Part shown: positions 35,440 to 48,864 of the stretch, piece after piece
Layout: each line of letters begins with the position of its first letter
How positions within the stretch are numbered: the first letter of the stretch is position 1
NCBI RefSeq assembly: GCF_001649575.2
Contig: NC_051449.1
Span: forward strand, 11,059,750-11,123,749
Reading direction: 5' to 3'
DNA: 64,000 nucleotides
Source of the DNA: Kryptolebias marmoratus
Taxonomy: Eukaryota; Chordata; Actinopteri; Cyprinodontiformes; Rivulidae
Translations under genes and position numbers: made by a program
The notes under the pieces: generated by a model
What the model was told of the DNA's origin: nothing
The model's input: only the letters and a program-made list of their open reading frames with translations
The model's database searches: none

Positions 35440-35875
35440 TGAAACTGAATTGTTAAAGTTAAAGCTAAAGTTAAATCGAAACACAAAGAAACAGAAAAAC
35501 TAAAAACTAAAACCAGCAAAACAGTAGCTAAAGCCAACTAAATGATAGCTTGAAGGTAAAATTAGCAGAACAATAGCTAAAAACTAAAATTTGTGAAACA
35601 ACAACCAAGAATGAGTCATATGCTGAAGTAGATTTCAGAAAGCACAAAGTTTTTTAAAGGATTTGAAGAGTTTTTCATTCATTTCAATGAGAGAAATAGA
35701 ATATAAATAAAGTTAAATAATTCAAAACTTAAAAAACATCATAGCTGTAATGTCTTGAATCAGCTGTGCATTTTGATGTATGAACGGCTAAAATACCTGA
35801 AAGTAAGATGAAGTAGTGACAAACTACAAACATGAAAACAGTAGTGCTGACTCAGCATTCACAGAGTAATAACTG
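35440..35875 (+). repeat. Family B dispersed repeat, copy 3
   Basis: Starts with TTGTTAAAGTTAAAGCTAAAG, has several AGCTAAA units, and ends with GTGCTGACTCAGCATTCACA, which closely matches the end of copy 1. This shared end helps define the right boundary of the family. Confidence 0.6.
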
Positions 35876-38387
35876 CTCGGGTCTTCTTCTGGAGCACGTC
35901 AGTGTGGCTACGTCCCTTTTTCACATCATGTAGTTCATTGAACTGATATTTATAGGTTTTTCGAGTCGTGAGCTGCTGCGATCATCTGTTGCTCATCTGC
36001 TGTGCTGTTTGTTGGTCAACCAGGTCAGTGCCACTGAACAAAAGCTGCCTCGAAACGTGGAAAGCCGAATATACCACCTCGCCATTTGTGTCACTCTAAG
36101 ACAACTTTGTGTTTGCTTGAAAGATAGTTTATATTTCTAGATTTTTTTTTATGCAGCTTGTTTATTTGTCTAAATATTCATTTATTCCGTGCAGAATGAG
36201 ATAGATTTTCTTTCCATCTGTTTTGAATATTTTTTCCAACAGCCAGCTTTAGCAGGGGTCAGGCGGTGACCTGATGCGCTTCCAGTATTTGCGGTGCGCC
36301 ACGTAAGGCTCTGTGGTTACTTCACCGAATACGTTTGGCAACTCAGCCGCGGTCGGAATCATTGAAATTCTGCGGCTGACGAAACGCCTCACATGACTGG
36401 CTGTGTTTGTTTGCCTTACCGCTCAGGCAGCAAAGACAACATTCAAGAAAACAATTTGTCATCTCTCAGATCTGCATGAGACTTTTTCTGAGATTTTACA
36501 GTCCCTCCGGTCCTTTGGGATTATTATTTGATGCCCGCGTTTCACTCCGCTTCACTGTCACTTCGCTCAGACGGATGCAAGCTTCTCAAACTCCTCTGTC
36601 ACCGCCACCTGCTGCTGAGCGCCGGAGAAAAGTACCGCCGCATAAATGAGCACCGCACTTCAAAAAACATTTTGTACTTATGAAAAACAGAGAATAATAG
36701 AGCGTTATTTGGAATTGTTTTCCTTGGGATTTTTCTGAGCACATAACCAGCTGTTTTCGAGGAGTTTGTGCTCAGTTTTTGAATCTCAAACAGAAAATAT
36801 ACTGCTTTTTTAACCCTAATATTCACCTGTAAATAAATGTTTTAGCTAAAGCTTTGTATGCAGTCAGCCTGTGACTTTTCCTGCATACGCTCGTCGAGCA
36901 CAGTTTCATAAGATCTTTGCTCCTTTGAGTTCTCCTATAATAAAACTGTGATACTTCTGGTGTTTTTATCTGAGATTAGCTGGTAACTTCTTATATAATT
37001 CAGGTTAGTCAGTTTAAAAAATGCTGTATTTCACTAGAAGACTTTAAGTGTTTGACCATTCGCTTACTAAATAATTTATCTCGAGATAATGGCATAAAAG
37101 CCAGAGGTCTAAATCATTTAATATTATTTTGACATGCTGTGAAAGGAAAAACGCTGCGCACATGTGATGCATCGTCTTCTCACTTACTTCACCACCTTCG
37201 TGTCAGTGGGAGTAACCCTCCATTACTACTTGCTCATGTCAAAACCCAGATAGCCTAATGGTTTGGCCCCATTTTGGCCCAAATCCAGCAGGCCAGAAGG
37301 ATTAACACGGCTGGAAAGATGCCCCAGAACTGGCCCGAGTGCGTTGGCCCAGATCGAACCAGGGTTTCCTCGCTCATCTTGTGTTCGCCGCATGCTGTCA
37401 GCAGAAACGTGGCTGAATGAGCAGCTGCTCGGCTCAAACTTGCCCGAGTACACACGAAACCTGATTAAACTTGGTAGAAATTAATTTGACGAAGCTCGTA
37501 TTAAAAAAAAAAGGGCAGAGGCATTGTGTTGACACTTATTTTAATGACGTGCTAAAAGCTCCAATATGTAGGACTGCGTTGAATGGAAGAACTGGGGGAC
37601 CAAAAAGAAGCACTTCTTTGGACGCGTTGACTTAGTTTGTGTTCTGTTAATAAGTGGCGACTTGATTCACAAATGTGTTTTTTGCGCATCCAGAGCAAAT
37701 CTGCCATCTGAACAGCACCGTGCTCGTCTCTGTTTGGATTCAGTTGAGTGTAGCCCATGAAATCCGAATTTTCCGAAGCCCGCACCTAATAAAAACCAAA
37801 CAAAACAAAAACAAACTGACGGTCGGTCGGATAGACAAACAGGCTTACGCGCGGCCAGTTGGCATGAATTCTTAATCTCACTCATGAATGCACATAATTT
37901 ATTGATGCCGTTCCAGAGGAAAAGTTTATCCCTGAGTCTTCGGGCTGCTTGCCTTCCTCTCGTCGACTGCCCTCAGACAGTTACTACATTACAGCGGAGT
38001 GAGATATCATGTGTCAAGTGTCCAGTATCTTTACACAGCAGCAGTTTGCTTTTGTTTCAGATGTCTTTGTGGGGAGTTAATTTGTAAAGACCTCATGATT
38101 CTCTCCACCCCCCCACCCATACACACACTTTTAACAGGGTTATTAGTCCCTGCTGCACTGCACACCAGCCAACTTCATCTTCCCTGAAAATCTGACTCAA
38201 ACAACTCTCTCGGTTCCCTTGGAAACCAGGTGCTCAGAGATCAGGAAAGATCCATTTCACACTTCAGCAGCCAGTAGAGACAAAGAGACGGTTAGACAAA
38301 GGGAAGTAGGAGGAAGAGAGGATTAGACGGAGTGCAAGGTTGGGGGGTAAAAGAAGCTTGACCTTAAACGATGCTTCATTTTTTTAA

Positions 38388-38397
38388 CCCCCCCCCC

Positions 38398-38432
<35 letters not shown>
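38388..38432. repeat. Poly(C) followed by (CA)n microsatellite
   Basis: Thirteen C residues are followed by about 16 uninterrupted AC units. Confidence 0.95.
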
Positions 38433-38437
<5 letters not shown>

Positions 38438-38799
38438 GTCTCAAAGAGTGCGAGAGTGCGAGAAATGCTGGTTGCCTCCCCTCGTGGGAGTTTCTGTCCT
38501 TTATAGTTGTCGGCACCTGAAACGCACAAGATTTATTTAGACGTATCTTTAGAGAGGAGGTGAGAATGGCTGCAGTTTTCATTTATTGATGCAGCTTTTA
38601 TTGTTGTCTGATGCATGCGTGCTCCTCACTCACTCTATCAGGAGTCTGATGGAAACAACCGTGATGTCTCCGAGCGTCCGAGGTCCTGCCAGAAGTCTAG
38701 ATTTTCCTTCATTTATGAGCACACGTTTGTACTTATTAAAAGCTCTTCAGCGATGAAGGATGCTGATGGTCTCAGTGTCTGGAAACCGATCTGCAGCAA

Positions 38800-39095
38800 G
38801 AAGGTTGCAGGTTTGACTCCCAGCTGGAGCCTTTCTGCGTGGCGTTAGCATGTTTTCCTTGTGTGTTTTCTGCCAGCGCTCCAGTTTCCTCCCACAGCCC
38901 AAACATATGCCTCACAGGTTAATTGTGTTAGAGAGAGTGCTCATGGTTGCTAGTTTTGTTTGTCTCAGCGTGTCCCTGTGAGGAGCTGGGGACCTGTCCA
39001 GGGTGCACCCCGTCCCTGGAGAGAGACCACAGCTCCCTGCCACGCTCAACAGCAACACATGGGTGCAGAAAACAGGTGGATGGATGCCTGGGAGT
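38800..39095 (+). mobile_element. SINE-like or LINE-derived dispersed repeat
   Basis: Contains a B-box-like GGTTTGACTCC (38810-38820), then a body with GCGCTCCAGTTTCCTCCCAC, GACCTGTCCAGGGTGCACCC and CGTCCCTGGAGAGAGACCAC. It ends near a GGTGGATGGATG tail. This body is widespread in teleost genomes as I remember it. The A box is weak, so assignment as a tRNA-derived SINE is tentative. Confidence 0.5.
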
Positions 39096-41639
39096 TCTGT
39101 ACGCCTTCGTAAGGTTTTCTGGAAACAATATAAATGTTTTCCTAACGCTGTATGTGAGTGACTCCAGCCTGAGTTTGGAGCTTTGCAATGAGTAGGTGGG
39201 TGAAACGCTCCACTTTTCACAAAGGGATAATGCTCTGCATGGATGAATCAACCAGAGCTTATACACTTAATAATGCTGCGAGAGAACAGCACCACTTCAA
39301 AATATGTGAGGCTTTTATTTAGTTTTGGTCTTCAACATTTGAACAATTTTTTTTTTTAAAAAAGAATGACTCTTTCAGATCATAGTTGTAAGTGAAGATG
39401 TAAGCAGGGCAGCTTCTTCACCAGCCATGATGTTTTAAGGCTGTTGAAAACAAACCAGATCCATGTTCAGACTCTGAAGGAGATCTCAGATGGCTGATCA
39501 AGAGGGCAGCGAGCGATCAATGTCAGAAATCTTGGTCACCACTGCACTCGTCACAGTTTCCTTTTATTTACTTCAGAATTCTGGCTTGTAAATAATACAT
39601 AATACAGTAAAAGCCATTGGAAAGTGTGCCAGAGAAGGACAAAGCTGTAGCCTAACTTCTTGGTATAATCCTGTTTTTACAACAACATAAAAAGGGTTAA
39701 CTATCCTCAGGTTTATTAGAAGGAAAACTGCTTTCAATAAAGCCAGTAAAAGCTTTACTTTTATGAACGTTCTCATAAAAATAAGCGCTTCCTCTTCTCT
39801 TATAATTGCATAAACTTTATAAATTACATTTATGATTTTGCTCAAAGATGTTATTTATCTTATGCCCGGTGTTTTTGCTCAGTACTGTGTATTTTAGCAC
39901 ATCTTTTGACTTCATTTTGGTGCTACCCTCTTCGTTTTCTGACTTCGTGCTGTGAAGGTTCCCTGACTGAGTCCCAGTAATCACTTAAAATAACTCATAA
40001 TTCTCAGTTTTACCTGTAGTTAATATTAACTGAGTGAATGTTTAAATCTGCACTGCCATATGTTCTGCCTGCTCTGTAAAACGCAGATTTCTTTTCTTTC
40101 TTGGAAAATACAAGAAACACTGTTCCTGAAGATGGCTGTAAAAGCTAATGATTGCATTTCAATTGGAAATGTTTTTTTCTGATTTTTTTTTTCAGCAGAA
40201 AATGCAAGATTTCTAATATTATTTGATTGTCTTCTGATTAAAATTACAGGAAAGCTCTAAACGAGTAGCTCAAAAATTAAATATCTGTTTCCAGAAACAC
40301 AGGCGGGAGTCTCATTAGGTTCTTTAAGTTATTATACCACTGACTGATTTAACCCACGCAGTTTGTGTTACATGTGTGTAAGAAAAAAAACTTTTTAAAA
40401 GATATTTTACCTTTGGAAGGTATTGTGTTTGTTACATATTGAATGTAAAAGGTAGAAAAATGACTCAAGCTGGTTTCACAGGGAGACATATTTCCTCCAT
40501 TACATCGAGCACATCTTCATGTCACATTTATTGATCAGTACACATTTTTTTTTAGGTACACGCTGCACTGAAACAGACACTGCTTTGAGGTGCAATAAAA
40601 TCCTTTTGCTCTCCTTCAACTTTTTGCCATTTTTAGAGCAGATACACAGTGAGGATAGACGCAGGAACAGGATTATAATCTGCAAGCCTGTCAAAGCAAT
40701 TGAACATTTTATTTCTGGCTCGGGGCTGAAGAGCTTGTTGGTATCGGTGTGTCTTTCTCATCAGGGTCTGATAGAAATCCTATGAATCCAGGATACAATA
40801 TTGTTCACCTTATTGTGAAAATATGTTCCTCTGCTGCAATAAATCAGCCTATTGATGTGACTGCTGTTTCTCTACATGTACTCACTGCCTTCGGTATTGA
40901 TTAGTTTTGCTGTTAGAGAAACTGTGCAAAGGCAGTAGGTGCGAAAGGGGGAAAAAAAAAACACAGTATGTGCAGGATTATTTTAGAGATTTAACTGAAA
41001 GTAGCTCCCGTTTTAGAGGCTTTAAAGACAAACACAGCACCTCCTCTGCTCCATACTGTTGAGCTGTCTCTTTTTTACATCTCCCCCTCATTAACTTGCG
41101 GATGGTTCACTGAGCTGCTCCATGAGCACTTTCTCCACTACAGGCAGATGGAGACCCGGTCTAATTGGTAACACGGCTGTGAACAGCTGGACTGATACGG
41201 GTGGCTGGAGCTCCTCAGTAGCCGTGAGCAGAGAGAGGGGCGAGATTCGTGTGCAAAGTTGCTGTTTGTGCACACAAATGAACAGTGACCCTTTGTCGCA
41301 CGGCTCCTTAAAGCCACTCTGTTGTTTTCACCTCAACCTTTCAACCATCTGGGAGGGGCCGTTCATTAAATCGTAAACATGCAATCATTCCCCACCAAGG
41401 TTGTGCGTCCCCTGAAGGGTACAATAATGATGTGGAAACCAATTGTGGTCGAATATTTAATCCAAGTATGTCACAGAAAATGTTCAGGTCAACATCACTG
41501 AGAGTTAAATTAATAAAAGGCACAGCATTCCTCAGCAGAATGCACATCCCAGAATGCTGCCTTTTGGTATCTTGGGTTGACGCCAGTTGTTAATGTCAAA
41601 GTTTTAAGCAAAAATGTTGCACAGTTCATAGCGCGTGAA

Positions 41640-42025
41640 ATATGTTATATGAATTAGTATCAGCTACTACCACACCAAATTCTAGCTTAGTATCTGTAAA
41701 ATTGACTGAGTTGTAGACATTCTTGAGCTTCCAAAGATGAATTGGCAACTGGGTTGACTTCAAAAGTTAGGCAATCATAGATGCACACCCAATGATTACT
41801 TTCAGAAAGTTACATTTTAAAGCAGTGGTTCATGTTGCTAACAAAACACACAAACACATTCACGCATGAAGATATTTTGCTAACAGACAAGCAGAGTTGA
41901 CTCCAAGTTTGTGTTTGCTAACATTGCTTCGCTGTGGCGACCACACTGAGATGACTCAATAAGTTATTCAGTCGTTATTATTAGTTGTTCATTTTTGCCC
42001 TTTCACTTTTGGCAGTGGGTGATAA
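41640..42025 (-). repeat. Family A repeat, minus strand
   Basis: The reverse complement carries the 5'-like end TAATTATCACCCACTGCC near 42024 and TGTCTGTTAGCAAAATATC near 41895. It continues through a degraded middle to GGTGTGGTAGTAGCTGATAC near 41670. It appears to combine two partial units. Confidence 0.7.
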
Positions 42026-43184
42026 TTAGATGAAATGATTTGCATATTCTTGTTTTTCCTATTTTAGATCATTTTATTGTATTCTATGATCATTTATTCT
42101 CCCTGAACCCCTTGCTTTAATGATTTGTAGCATTCAGTTTACTTGTAGCATGTGTTTCGAAATGTAAGGAGGGGTCCTTGAAGAAAACTTGCTTGAAAAT
42201 GCAAAGATCGAAGTCACAGATTGCCTTTGAACTCAACATTTCCCAAAGCAAAAAGCCAAAGGAATGCTGCATTGGCTTCTGGTTAAGCCTCTCTGTGTGC
42301 TCAAGTAGAAGCCAAACAAACATCTTAGCAGAGACCTGATAATAAGTGTTTAGATGGATCCCTTATCACTTGATGGGAGTGAGAAAATGTGCCGGGAAGA
42401 ATGAGAAAAAACGTGCCTTAGTACAACATCTCCTGAGTTACGGAAATGTATATTCAGTGGTACAAAGCCTGAAGAGACTTACCCTGAACACCTGAAACTA
42501 AATATAGATCAGCGACCGTCTCAGCTGGTAATTACCACGTTCATGCTAACCAGCTGATTCAGACGGCTGCTGGGTTTGATGCATGAGATCCCGTCAGGGC
42601 TGAATGAGCAGCCACCTTCTCGTTTCTCCCCGCCAGCCTATCAGTTACGGGCGCCAGCTTGACCCGTGTCTCTGCTGACGCCAGCGTCGCTCGGCCTCCA
42701 GCTGCTTCTCAGTTGTCAAACTTTAACAAAGAGGTGTCCACATAAAGCTCAGTCGAGGGTGTGAGCACATTTAACTAATGGATTATGAATTAACTTGGAA
42801 AAACATCTGAAAGGACTCTAATTATCTATTTTAATTTGAAGATAGAACAAGAATAAAATGACTGATTATGACATTAAACAGCAGCTCGTTTATAACCAGA
42901 GTAAATGACCAGCACGGCTCGCAGCACTAAAGGCTACAGCAGCTTGGGGAAATGTAATATACTCTCATTTTATTATGGTCTGGGCTTTAACTGGGCGTCT
43001 AAATTCCAAGACATCTAAACATATCAGATCAATAATTACCACTGATGATTTATGATTGATTTTTTTTTATGGACATGGTTAAATAATTTTCTATCCTAGT
43101 CTTGATTACGTAAAAGCATGAAAGTTTTTCATAAAAAATGAAGGATTTATTATTATTTTTAACCAATTTCAACCACCAATTTAA

Positions 43185-43275
43185 AAAGAAGCTCCATAGG
43201 ATGATGCTTCCACCACCATGCTTCTGTTTCGGGTGGGGTTCTTGAGTTAAACAGGTGGTGCCCGTTCTTTGGTTG
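43185..43275 (-). mobile_element. Tc1-like transposase fragment
   Basis: On the minus strand a short open stretch reads PHPKQKHGGGSIILWSFF, closely matching the KHGGGSIMLWG box of Tc1-like transposases. No catalytic set is preserved nearby. It is a separate, more decayed remnant than the one at 13440-14420. Confidence 0.6.
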
Positions 43276-44895
43276 TCAGTATGTTTGTTTTTTTATTCTC
43301 CGTTGGAACAAATTATCTTTTTTTATACTTGCTAAGAGTCCAGTGCCACTTTAATGAACTCCAAAGGAGCTTTCTTGTTGTTTTCTTGAAATAATGAGCA
43401 GCTTTCCTCAAAGATCATCTTTATGAACTATACATGAAATCAAATCTTGTCAGTGGATTTTCAGTTTCTTTAAAAATATATATTTTTAATGATCTTGGGT
43501 AACTTTTACTTTTTTAATGTCTTCCTTGCTCGGTTAATCTGCTCTTTTCTGACAGATTTAGTTGGCTCTTTTATTAATTACTTTCTAACTGTGGATTTTA
43601 TGGAGCTCTGAGGACTAGACTGAGCCTTTGTTGTTAATGATGATGTTTTTTTCCCCTTACATAATCCAGCTATTCTCTAATCTTTTCACAGACATTTGTC
43701 TCTGAACTATGTGGAAACGCAGTGATCTTTATTGTCCTGTTTGTTTTGTGTTTTTTTTTTTTCAGTGACATTTAGATGACACCAAGTTGGTATTGATTTA
43801 ATTATGTAAATGTCTTCTGCAGGTTTTAGCAGACCTATCTCCTATTTAAATGCTCCAAAGCAAAATCTTTGGAGGAGTTTGGATACTTGGAAAAAATAAA
43901 ATTAAATCCTTGAAACATATTCCTTCCAATTACATCTTTCAAAGCAAGAAGAAAAATGCAAAATGGAGGGATTATTTTTTATTACTAGATGCCGGTGCTG
44001 AGATTACCCATCAGAAGGAAAAGCTTTTGAACCTCTCTTTTAGATCTGTCATAACAAGTTGCATAATAAATTACGGTGTTTCTTAGAAAGTATAGGTAGT
44101 CCTGAAAATTGAAAACAGAAATGTTGGGGAAAATGCTGCAACAATGCCCCAAGCCTGAAAGTAGACGGGGTTGGAGAGGGGAACCTTCATCATTGGTTAT
44201 GAAAACGCTTTCTGCTGCTTTCAAATGGACACAGTGTGTGTAGAAGTGGTTGATGATGTGTTTGTGACAGTAAAATCACACAGTAACAGCACTAAAATTG
44301 CTTCCATATTGAAATAGCCAAAGACAAGTGCTTTTGGGCTCGGGCCATTCTTCTGAGGCCAACCTGACTGCTGCCTCCCACAAGTCTGCTCTTAAAATGT
44401 TTTCTGTGTCCTGTGGATTTTTTTTCGCCGTAGATGCGCTTCAAACAGCGCTGATTAGCTATCTACCATCTGCTGGGCCGTGTGAGGAGAGCGGCTCATT
44501 ATTCTGCCTGTTGTGTCTGCTCTGAAGCCGTAGCTCCACTCCAGCTATCAGGCAAAGCTGCAGGGGCTCTTCGTATGCAAGCAGCGGGGAGTGGCTCCGT
44601 GATTGCAGAGTTACTGCATGAAAGCGGCTGAGTTGTAAGCATCAGTCTGTCAGAGAAATGAGCCGTTCTGCAGCCAATCTCTGCCTCCAGCTGTGAAAGT
44701 ACAAAATACTTCTGTCTTATGTGTGATGACAAGAATTCAAAACCACCAAGGTCATCCAGGAACATCATCTATACAGCAGGACAGATCAGCCCGTGGGAGT
44801 GAATCATTTTAGTTGTGATTCATAAAACTTGCTGCTAATTTAAAAAACAAAAATTAGCGTGTTTGCAGCAATGGCGTGTTTATGTTGTCTTTCAG

Positions 44896-45010
44896 GACCT
44901 GGTGGGCAGTGCGCCGCCCCAGAGGAACTGGAAGGGAATAGCAATCGCCCTGCTGGTCATCCTGATCATCTGCTCCCTGATCGTCACCTCCGTTATCCTG
45001 CTGACCCCCA
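44896..45010 (+). CDS. dpp6: dpp6 shared exon 2: juxtamembrane and transmembrane segment
   Basis: This exon carries the membrane anchor that all DPP6 isoforms share. It follows a TTTCAG acceptor and reads [14 protein letters not shown], then a hydrophobic helix of about 24 residues ([20 protein letters not shown]), then LLTP. Apart from a few changes this is identical to mammalian DPP6 as I remember it. The protein is type II, so the N-terminus is cytoplasmic and the propeller and hydrolase-fold domains are extracellular. The transmembrane region is the part known to contact the Kv4 voltage sensor. The exon is 115 nt, starts in phase 0 and ends in phase 1 at a GTAGGT donor; the split codon A|GT (Ser) is completed at 48865. 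Every candidate first exon in the window fits its phase. Confidence 0.97.
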
Positions 45011-48000
45011 GTAGGTTGCACACATACAAATGCATGTGCACCACATCACTTAAAAGTTTTTTGTTTTTTTTCCTGAACCATAGAACCCACCGATTTGATC
45101 CCATGGCACATAAATACCACATTCTTACGTGTTATTTATGTGCATTATTTGGAACATTTAAATGTCACGCCGAATAATTACAGCTAAAGTGTTGACTTTT
45201 CATGACCCCAAAACTTTAAATTACACAAAACACTAGAAAGCAACTAAATGCAGTAAGAAAACATGATTACTTAGCGTGTTATAACAATGTTATGTTATCA
45301 GATGAGGCTGCAGAATCTTATTCTTTCACAGTATGTGTGCAGTGATTCATGAAAAGAAAAAATATGTGACACCCAGCATGATTTGGTTTATTTATTGGTT
45401 ATTTTATATTATTTCAGTCCAATGTCTTCTAGGAATTGGATGGTTTGCTTTCCCTGTATTTGAGTCAGTTTTCCTGGAGTGCTACAAGAATTGCTTTTTT
45501 AATATTATGGACCTTTTTCAGTGGATTACTTAAATTTAAACAAATATTCAAATATTTCCTAATTTACAGGGGTTTAAATGACACTTAATTGTGTTAAATG
45601 TGCTCTGATTGTGGAAAACTGAACAGAAGAGTGTGTATGCTGAGGACAAAGGCTTTGATAGTGCTTCTAGGTCCCTGTATTATTCTCACAAATGTGATCT
45701 TTTGACACTTCTGGAAGATAGACTTTGTTCAAATGCAAATAATGTTTCTTGCTTTATTTAGGAAAAAGGTGGCATAAACAAAGAAACAAAGGATGACCAA
45801 GTTGCCAACAGAAAAACAAAATCAAAGACACCATATGGAGTTTGTGTAAAACATATGTTAATTCTTTTTTTTTAAGGCAAAAACGTTAAACCAACCAGTT
45901 GTGGCCAAACTTGACAATGACCCTGATGAAGGCCAGGTTTGGTCACAACATGTTGGTCAAATTTTAACTCTTTTCTTTAAAAGTTATTTTGTACATACAT
46001 CTTTGTCATGTGTTAGAGCTATGTTTTGTATTTTATGCCGGTTTTGGTTTCATAGTTTCATCATATTTAAGTGCACGTTTTCTTGCATTTTGTTCTCCTC
46101 AGTAGCTTTTGATTTCCGCTCCACACACCTGTTTGTCACCTGTTCTCACTCACTAATCATCCGTCCCTGGTTTCATTCAGTCTCAGTCAGACCCACATTG
46201 TTTCTCCTTGTTCTTTTCCTGAGTTTTGTAGATTTTTTTCCATTAAATTTATTTATTATTAATCCTACTCCTCCCCAGTTTCCCACTGGGATTGAAAAAA
46301 TCTTCTTATTCTGATTCTCCCTGCTCATATTGTGGATCTCCCTGCACTTCGGGTTTCATTTCTTTACTTCATGACATGATTTTTAAAGCAAGAAGCTTTA
46401 TTTGCAATGACCAGAGTGTATGTTTTAAACATGTTCCTACTCCAAAATGTTAAGTTGGAAAAGCACCTGACAAAATGTTGAGTCAAACTTTTATTAGAAT
46501 TCATTAAAACAAAAAAGCCAATATAGACGTAACTCAAATAAACACTTTGAATCTTTTGAAATACAAAGATTTTTGCAATAAAATATAAATGAGACCTGAA
46601 GAAAACAAGCAGCCTTTGTTCCTGTCAGAGAAAAGATATAACACTTCTAACTTCCTTCTCTGAGACTCTGAACTGGCTTTATCTTTCAAAGTGAAAAAAA
46701 CACCCTTTGTCCTGTAAATCTAGCTAATATTTACTTAAATTAATAATTTGTTCACTTCAACAGAAGGCAAATTAACAAAATCACTCATTTGAGGAAAAGC
46801 AATAGGAAAGAAATGGTTGAATTCACACAGAATAGCCAAACAGCTTGCTTCCACAGACATCGATTTCAGATTTTACAAATTTGATTGTTTTTTCTGCTCA
46901 CATTGAAAAATCTACTTAGTAGAACATTTACTCAGGCAGTCAGAGATTATGGAGTCATTAGTGGTTGAGATCATGACGATCCCAATTGCAGTGAGTGATA
47001 AACTTGTAAACTATTGTATTTTTGGAGGCAAATGTTCCTCCAAATGTCACTAAAATCTGCTCAGGCACTGATGATCGACGTGTAACCATGGCAACGAGAA
47101 AGACAAGCATCCATACACATCTGTTTAGCAGCTTTGACGCGCACGTGTTCAGCACACATGGCTGAGTTTAAATTCAGAGTAACAAACTAACCTCACACAG
47201 ACCGTCTCTGAAGCTGCGCCTTCCTGCAGCACAGACAGACGGCTGATTTAATTTCCTTCATTCAGGCAGGGCACATTTTTAAAGACAACGCTGCGTCTTT
47301 GGATGGTGATTGTGTGCCCGTTTCACGCAGAGGCAGGGTCATCCTCTCACTGGATAATGGGCCTTTTAATGTGTAATGTCGTTCATGCCTGTTTAATGGG
47401 GATGATAATGCAGTAATAGCTCCAGCCTGTTGTCAGCACAGCATCTCAGATACAATTTTCCTCAGCTTTCTCACTCTGCCCTGCCTTGCCAGACAAGAGA
47501 CTTCCTCTGATTTTTCTTTTTCTTTAAGTCGAAAAACAGTTCCCGATTTCTGACACGCTTTGCTGCTCATATAGGCCTGTCAAAGAGTCTAATTGATGAT
47601 TTGTACAATAAATTCAGGCTGCCAGTCTCTCTGATAGTAGTTGTTTTCCAAACAGAACGCAGTCCGAGGGTTGAAAAATTTATCTTGTTTTCTTCTTTAA
47701 GCCCAGAATCCCCTGTTGTCTGCTCCACCTGCTGTTCAGCTGCCCACTTCAGCTCTCGTTTTACGTTTTGGGTTAGCGAGGACTCGCCAGCCTTCTGCTG
47801 AGAAACGCAGCAAGCAGCTGGAAACTGATGCTCTCAGACCATCAGAGCAGCTCCAGGGGGTTATTTATTGTTTGCACTTTGTTCTAATTTGCTTAGCCTA
47901 TAGCAGGAAGTAGTTGTTTAGTGTACTACAGGGTTTCCAGAGGGGCAGACTGCAGCAAGATGATGAAAATCTCAAAGCTTCAAGATCATCTTGAGTCTTT

Positions 48001-48011
48001 CTTTTGAAACT

Positions 48012-48745
48012 ACTAAACATCCATCCTTGCATTTTCTGCTGCTTATTTGTGGTCAAGCCGTGGATGTCAGGTACACGAGGGAAATTCAGCCGCTTACATC
48101 TGGGATCTTGTTCTTCCTGTCACGATCCACACCTCATGACCATAGTTGTGGGTTGGACCATAGATAAACCAGTGAACTGAGAGCTTTGCATTTAGGCTCG
48201 GCTCTTTCTTCACCACAACTGGCCGGTCCAACACCCACTCCATCCAACCATCACCCGTAAAAACAAGACTCTTGAGCGCCTCCATTTAAGGCGGACACTC
48301 ATCCCCGGCCCGGAAGGAGCATTCCCCTTTTTCCCAGATGAGAACCATCCCACCTGTTTTACACTTGGTCCAGAACCCCACACTGAAGCTCACTGTCCAA
48401 AAACACTAATAGAACCACGTCATCTGCAAAACAAGCAGAGAGGAGACCGCAGGGTTCCTTTAGATCAGTGGTGTCCAATCCTGGTCCTCGAGGGCCACCA
48501 TCCTGCATGTTTTACTTGTTTCTCTGCTCCAACACACCTGATTGGAATCAATGGGTGATTAACAGGCTTCTGCAGAACATGAAGAGGTCATTTAACCACT
48601 GAAACAGGTGTGTTGGAGCAGGGAAACAAGTAACACATGCAGGATAGTGGCCCTCGAGGACCAGGATTGGCCACCCCTGCTTTAGATCCTGTCCATGAAC
48701 ACCTCAAACGGGATCAGCCCTGTGTGTCAAGCTCCACATACAGCT
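48012..48745 (-). mobile_element. LINE fragment interrupted by a hAT MITE
   Basis: On the minus strand the sequence contains FADD-box DNA (TTTGCAGATGACGTGGTTCT), then PVVVKKEPSLNAKLSVHWF and YGHEVWIVTGRTRSQM. These resemble the region after the reverse transcriptase of a LINE widespread in fish. It ends near 48012 with an AGAAAATGCAAGGATGGATG tail. Frame changes show it is dead. The coding trace continues on both sides of the MITE at 48466-48679 (TTCATGGACAGGATC on the far side), which shows a later insertion. RTE/Rex-type is my best guess for the clade. Confidence 0.7.
48466..48679. mobile_element. hAT-type foldback MITE, copy 2, with exact 8-bp TSD
   Basis: A 214-base palindromic element with termini CAGTGGTGTCCAATCC and GGATTGGCCACCCCTG. 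It is flanked by identical CTTTAGAT copies at 48458-48465 and 48680-48687. The 8-base duplication and CAG-type ends indicate the hAT superfamily. It is closely related to the copy at 22437-22628. It sits inside a LINE fragment. Confidence 0.92.
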
Positions 48746-48864
48746 CCTGCTTTAGTTACAGGGATCAAACTTTGTGAAAAATCACCAGAATATCTCCTTT
48801 ATAGTAGGCTAAGTCATATTTAATGTCCACATGTTTATGTATCTGTCTGTGATTCACTCGACAG

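Larger units (their letters stand above)
30876..44895 (+). other. dpp6: Intron between the S exon and the shared transmembrane exon
   Basis: A 14 kb non-coding stretch. It holds family A copies (31340-31615 and 41640-42025), a family B copy (35440-35875), a poly(C)-(CA)n tract (38388-38432), a SINE-like unit (38800-39095) and a Tc1 fragment (43185-43275). Unassigned moderately GC-rich stretches lie at 36240-36640 and 42480-42740. No coding exon was recognised. Confidence 0.7.
45011..48864 (+). other. dpp6: dpp6 intron between exons 2 and 3
   Basis: Non-coding and AT-rich. The right end carries a LINE fragment with a hAT MITE nested in it (48012-48745). The stretch 46080-46320 is pyrimidine-rich and could be an old retroelement end, but I could not support a call. 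Confidence 0.7.

Noticed and set aside
3261..44895. A first exon for the MNQTA-type tail known from other DPP6/DPP10 isoforms
   Set aside because: I looked for it and saw no matching start with a phase 0 donor; it may lie outside the window or be absent.
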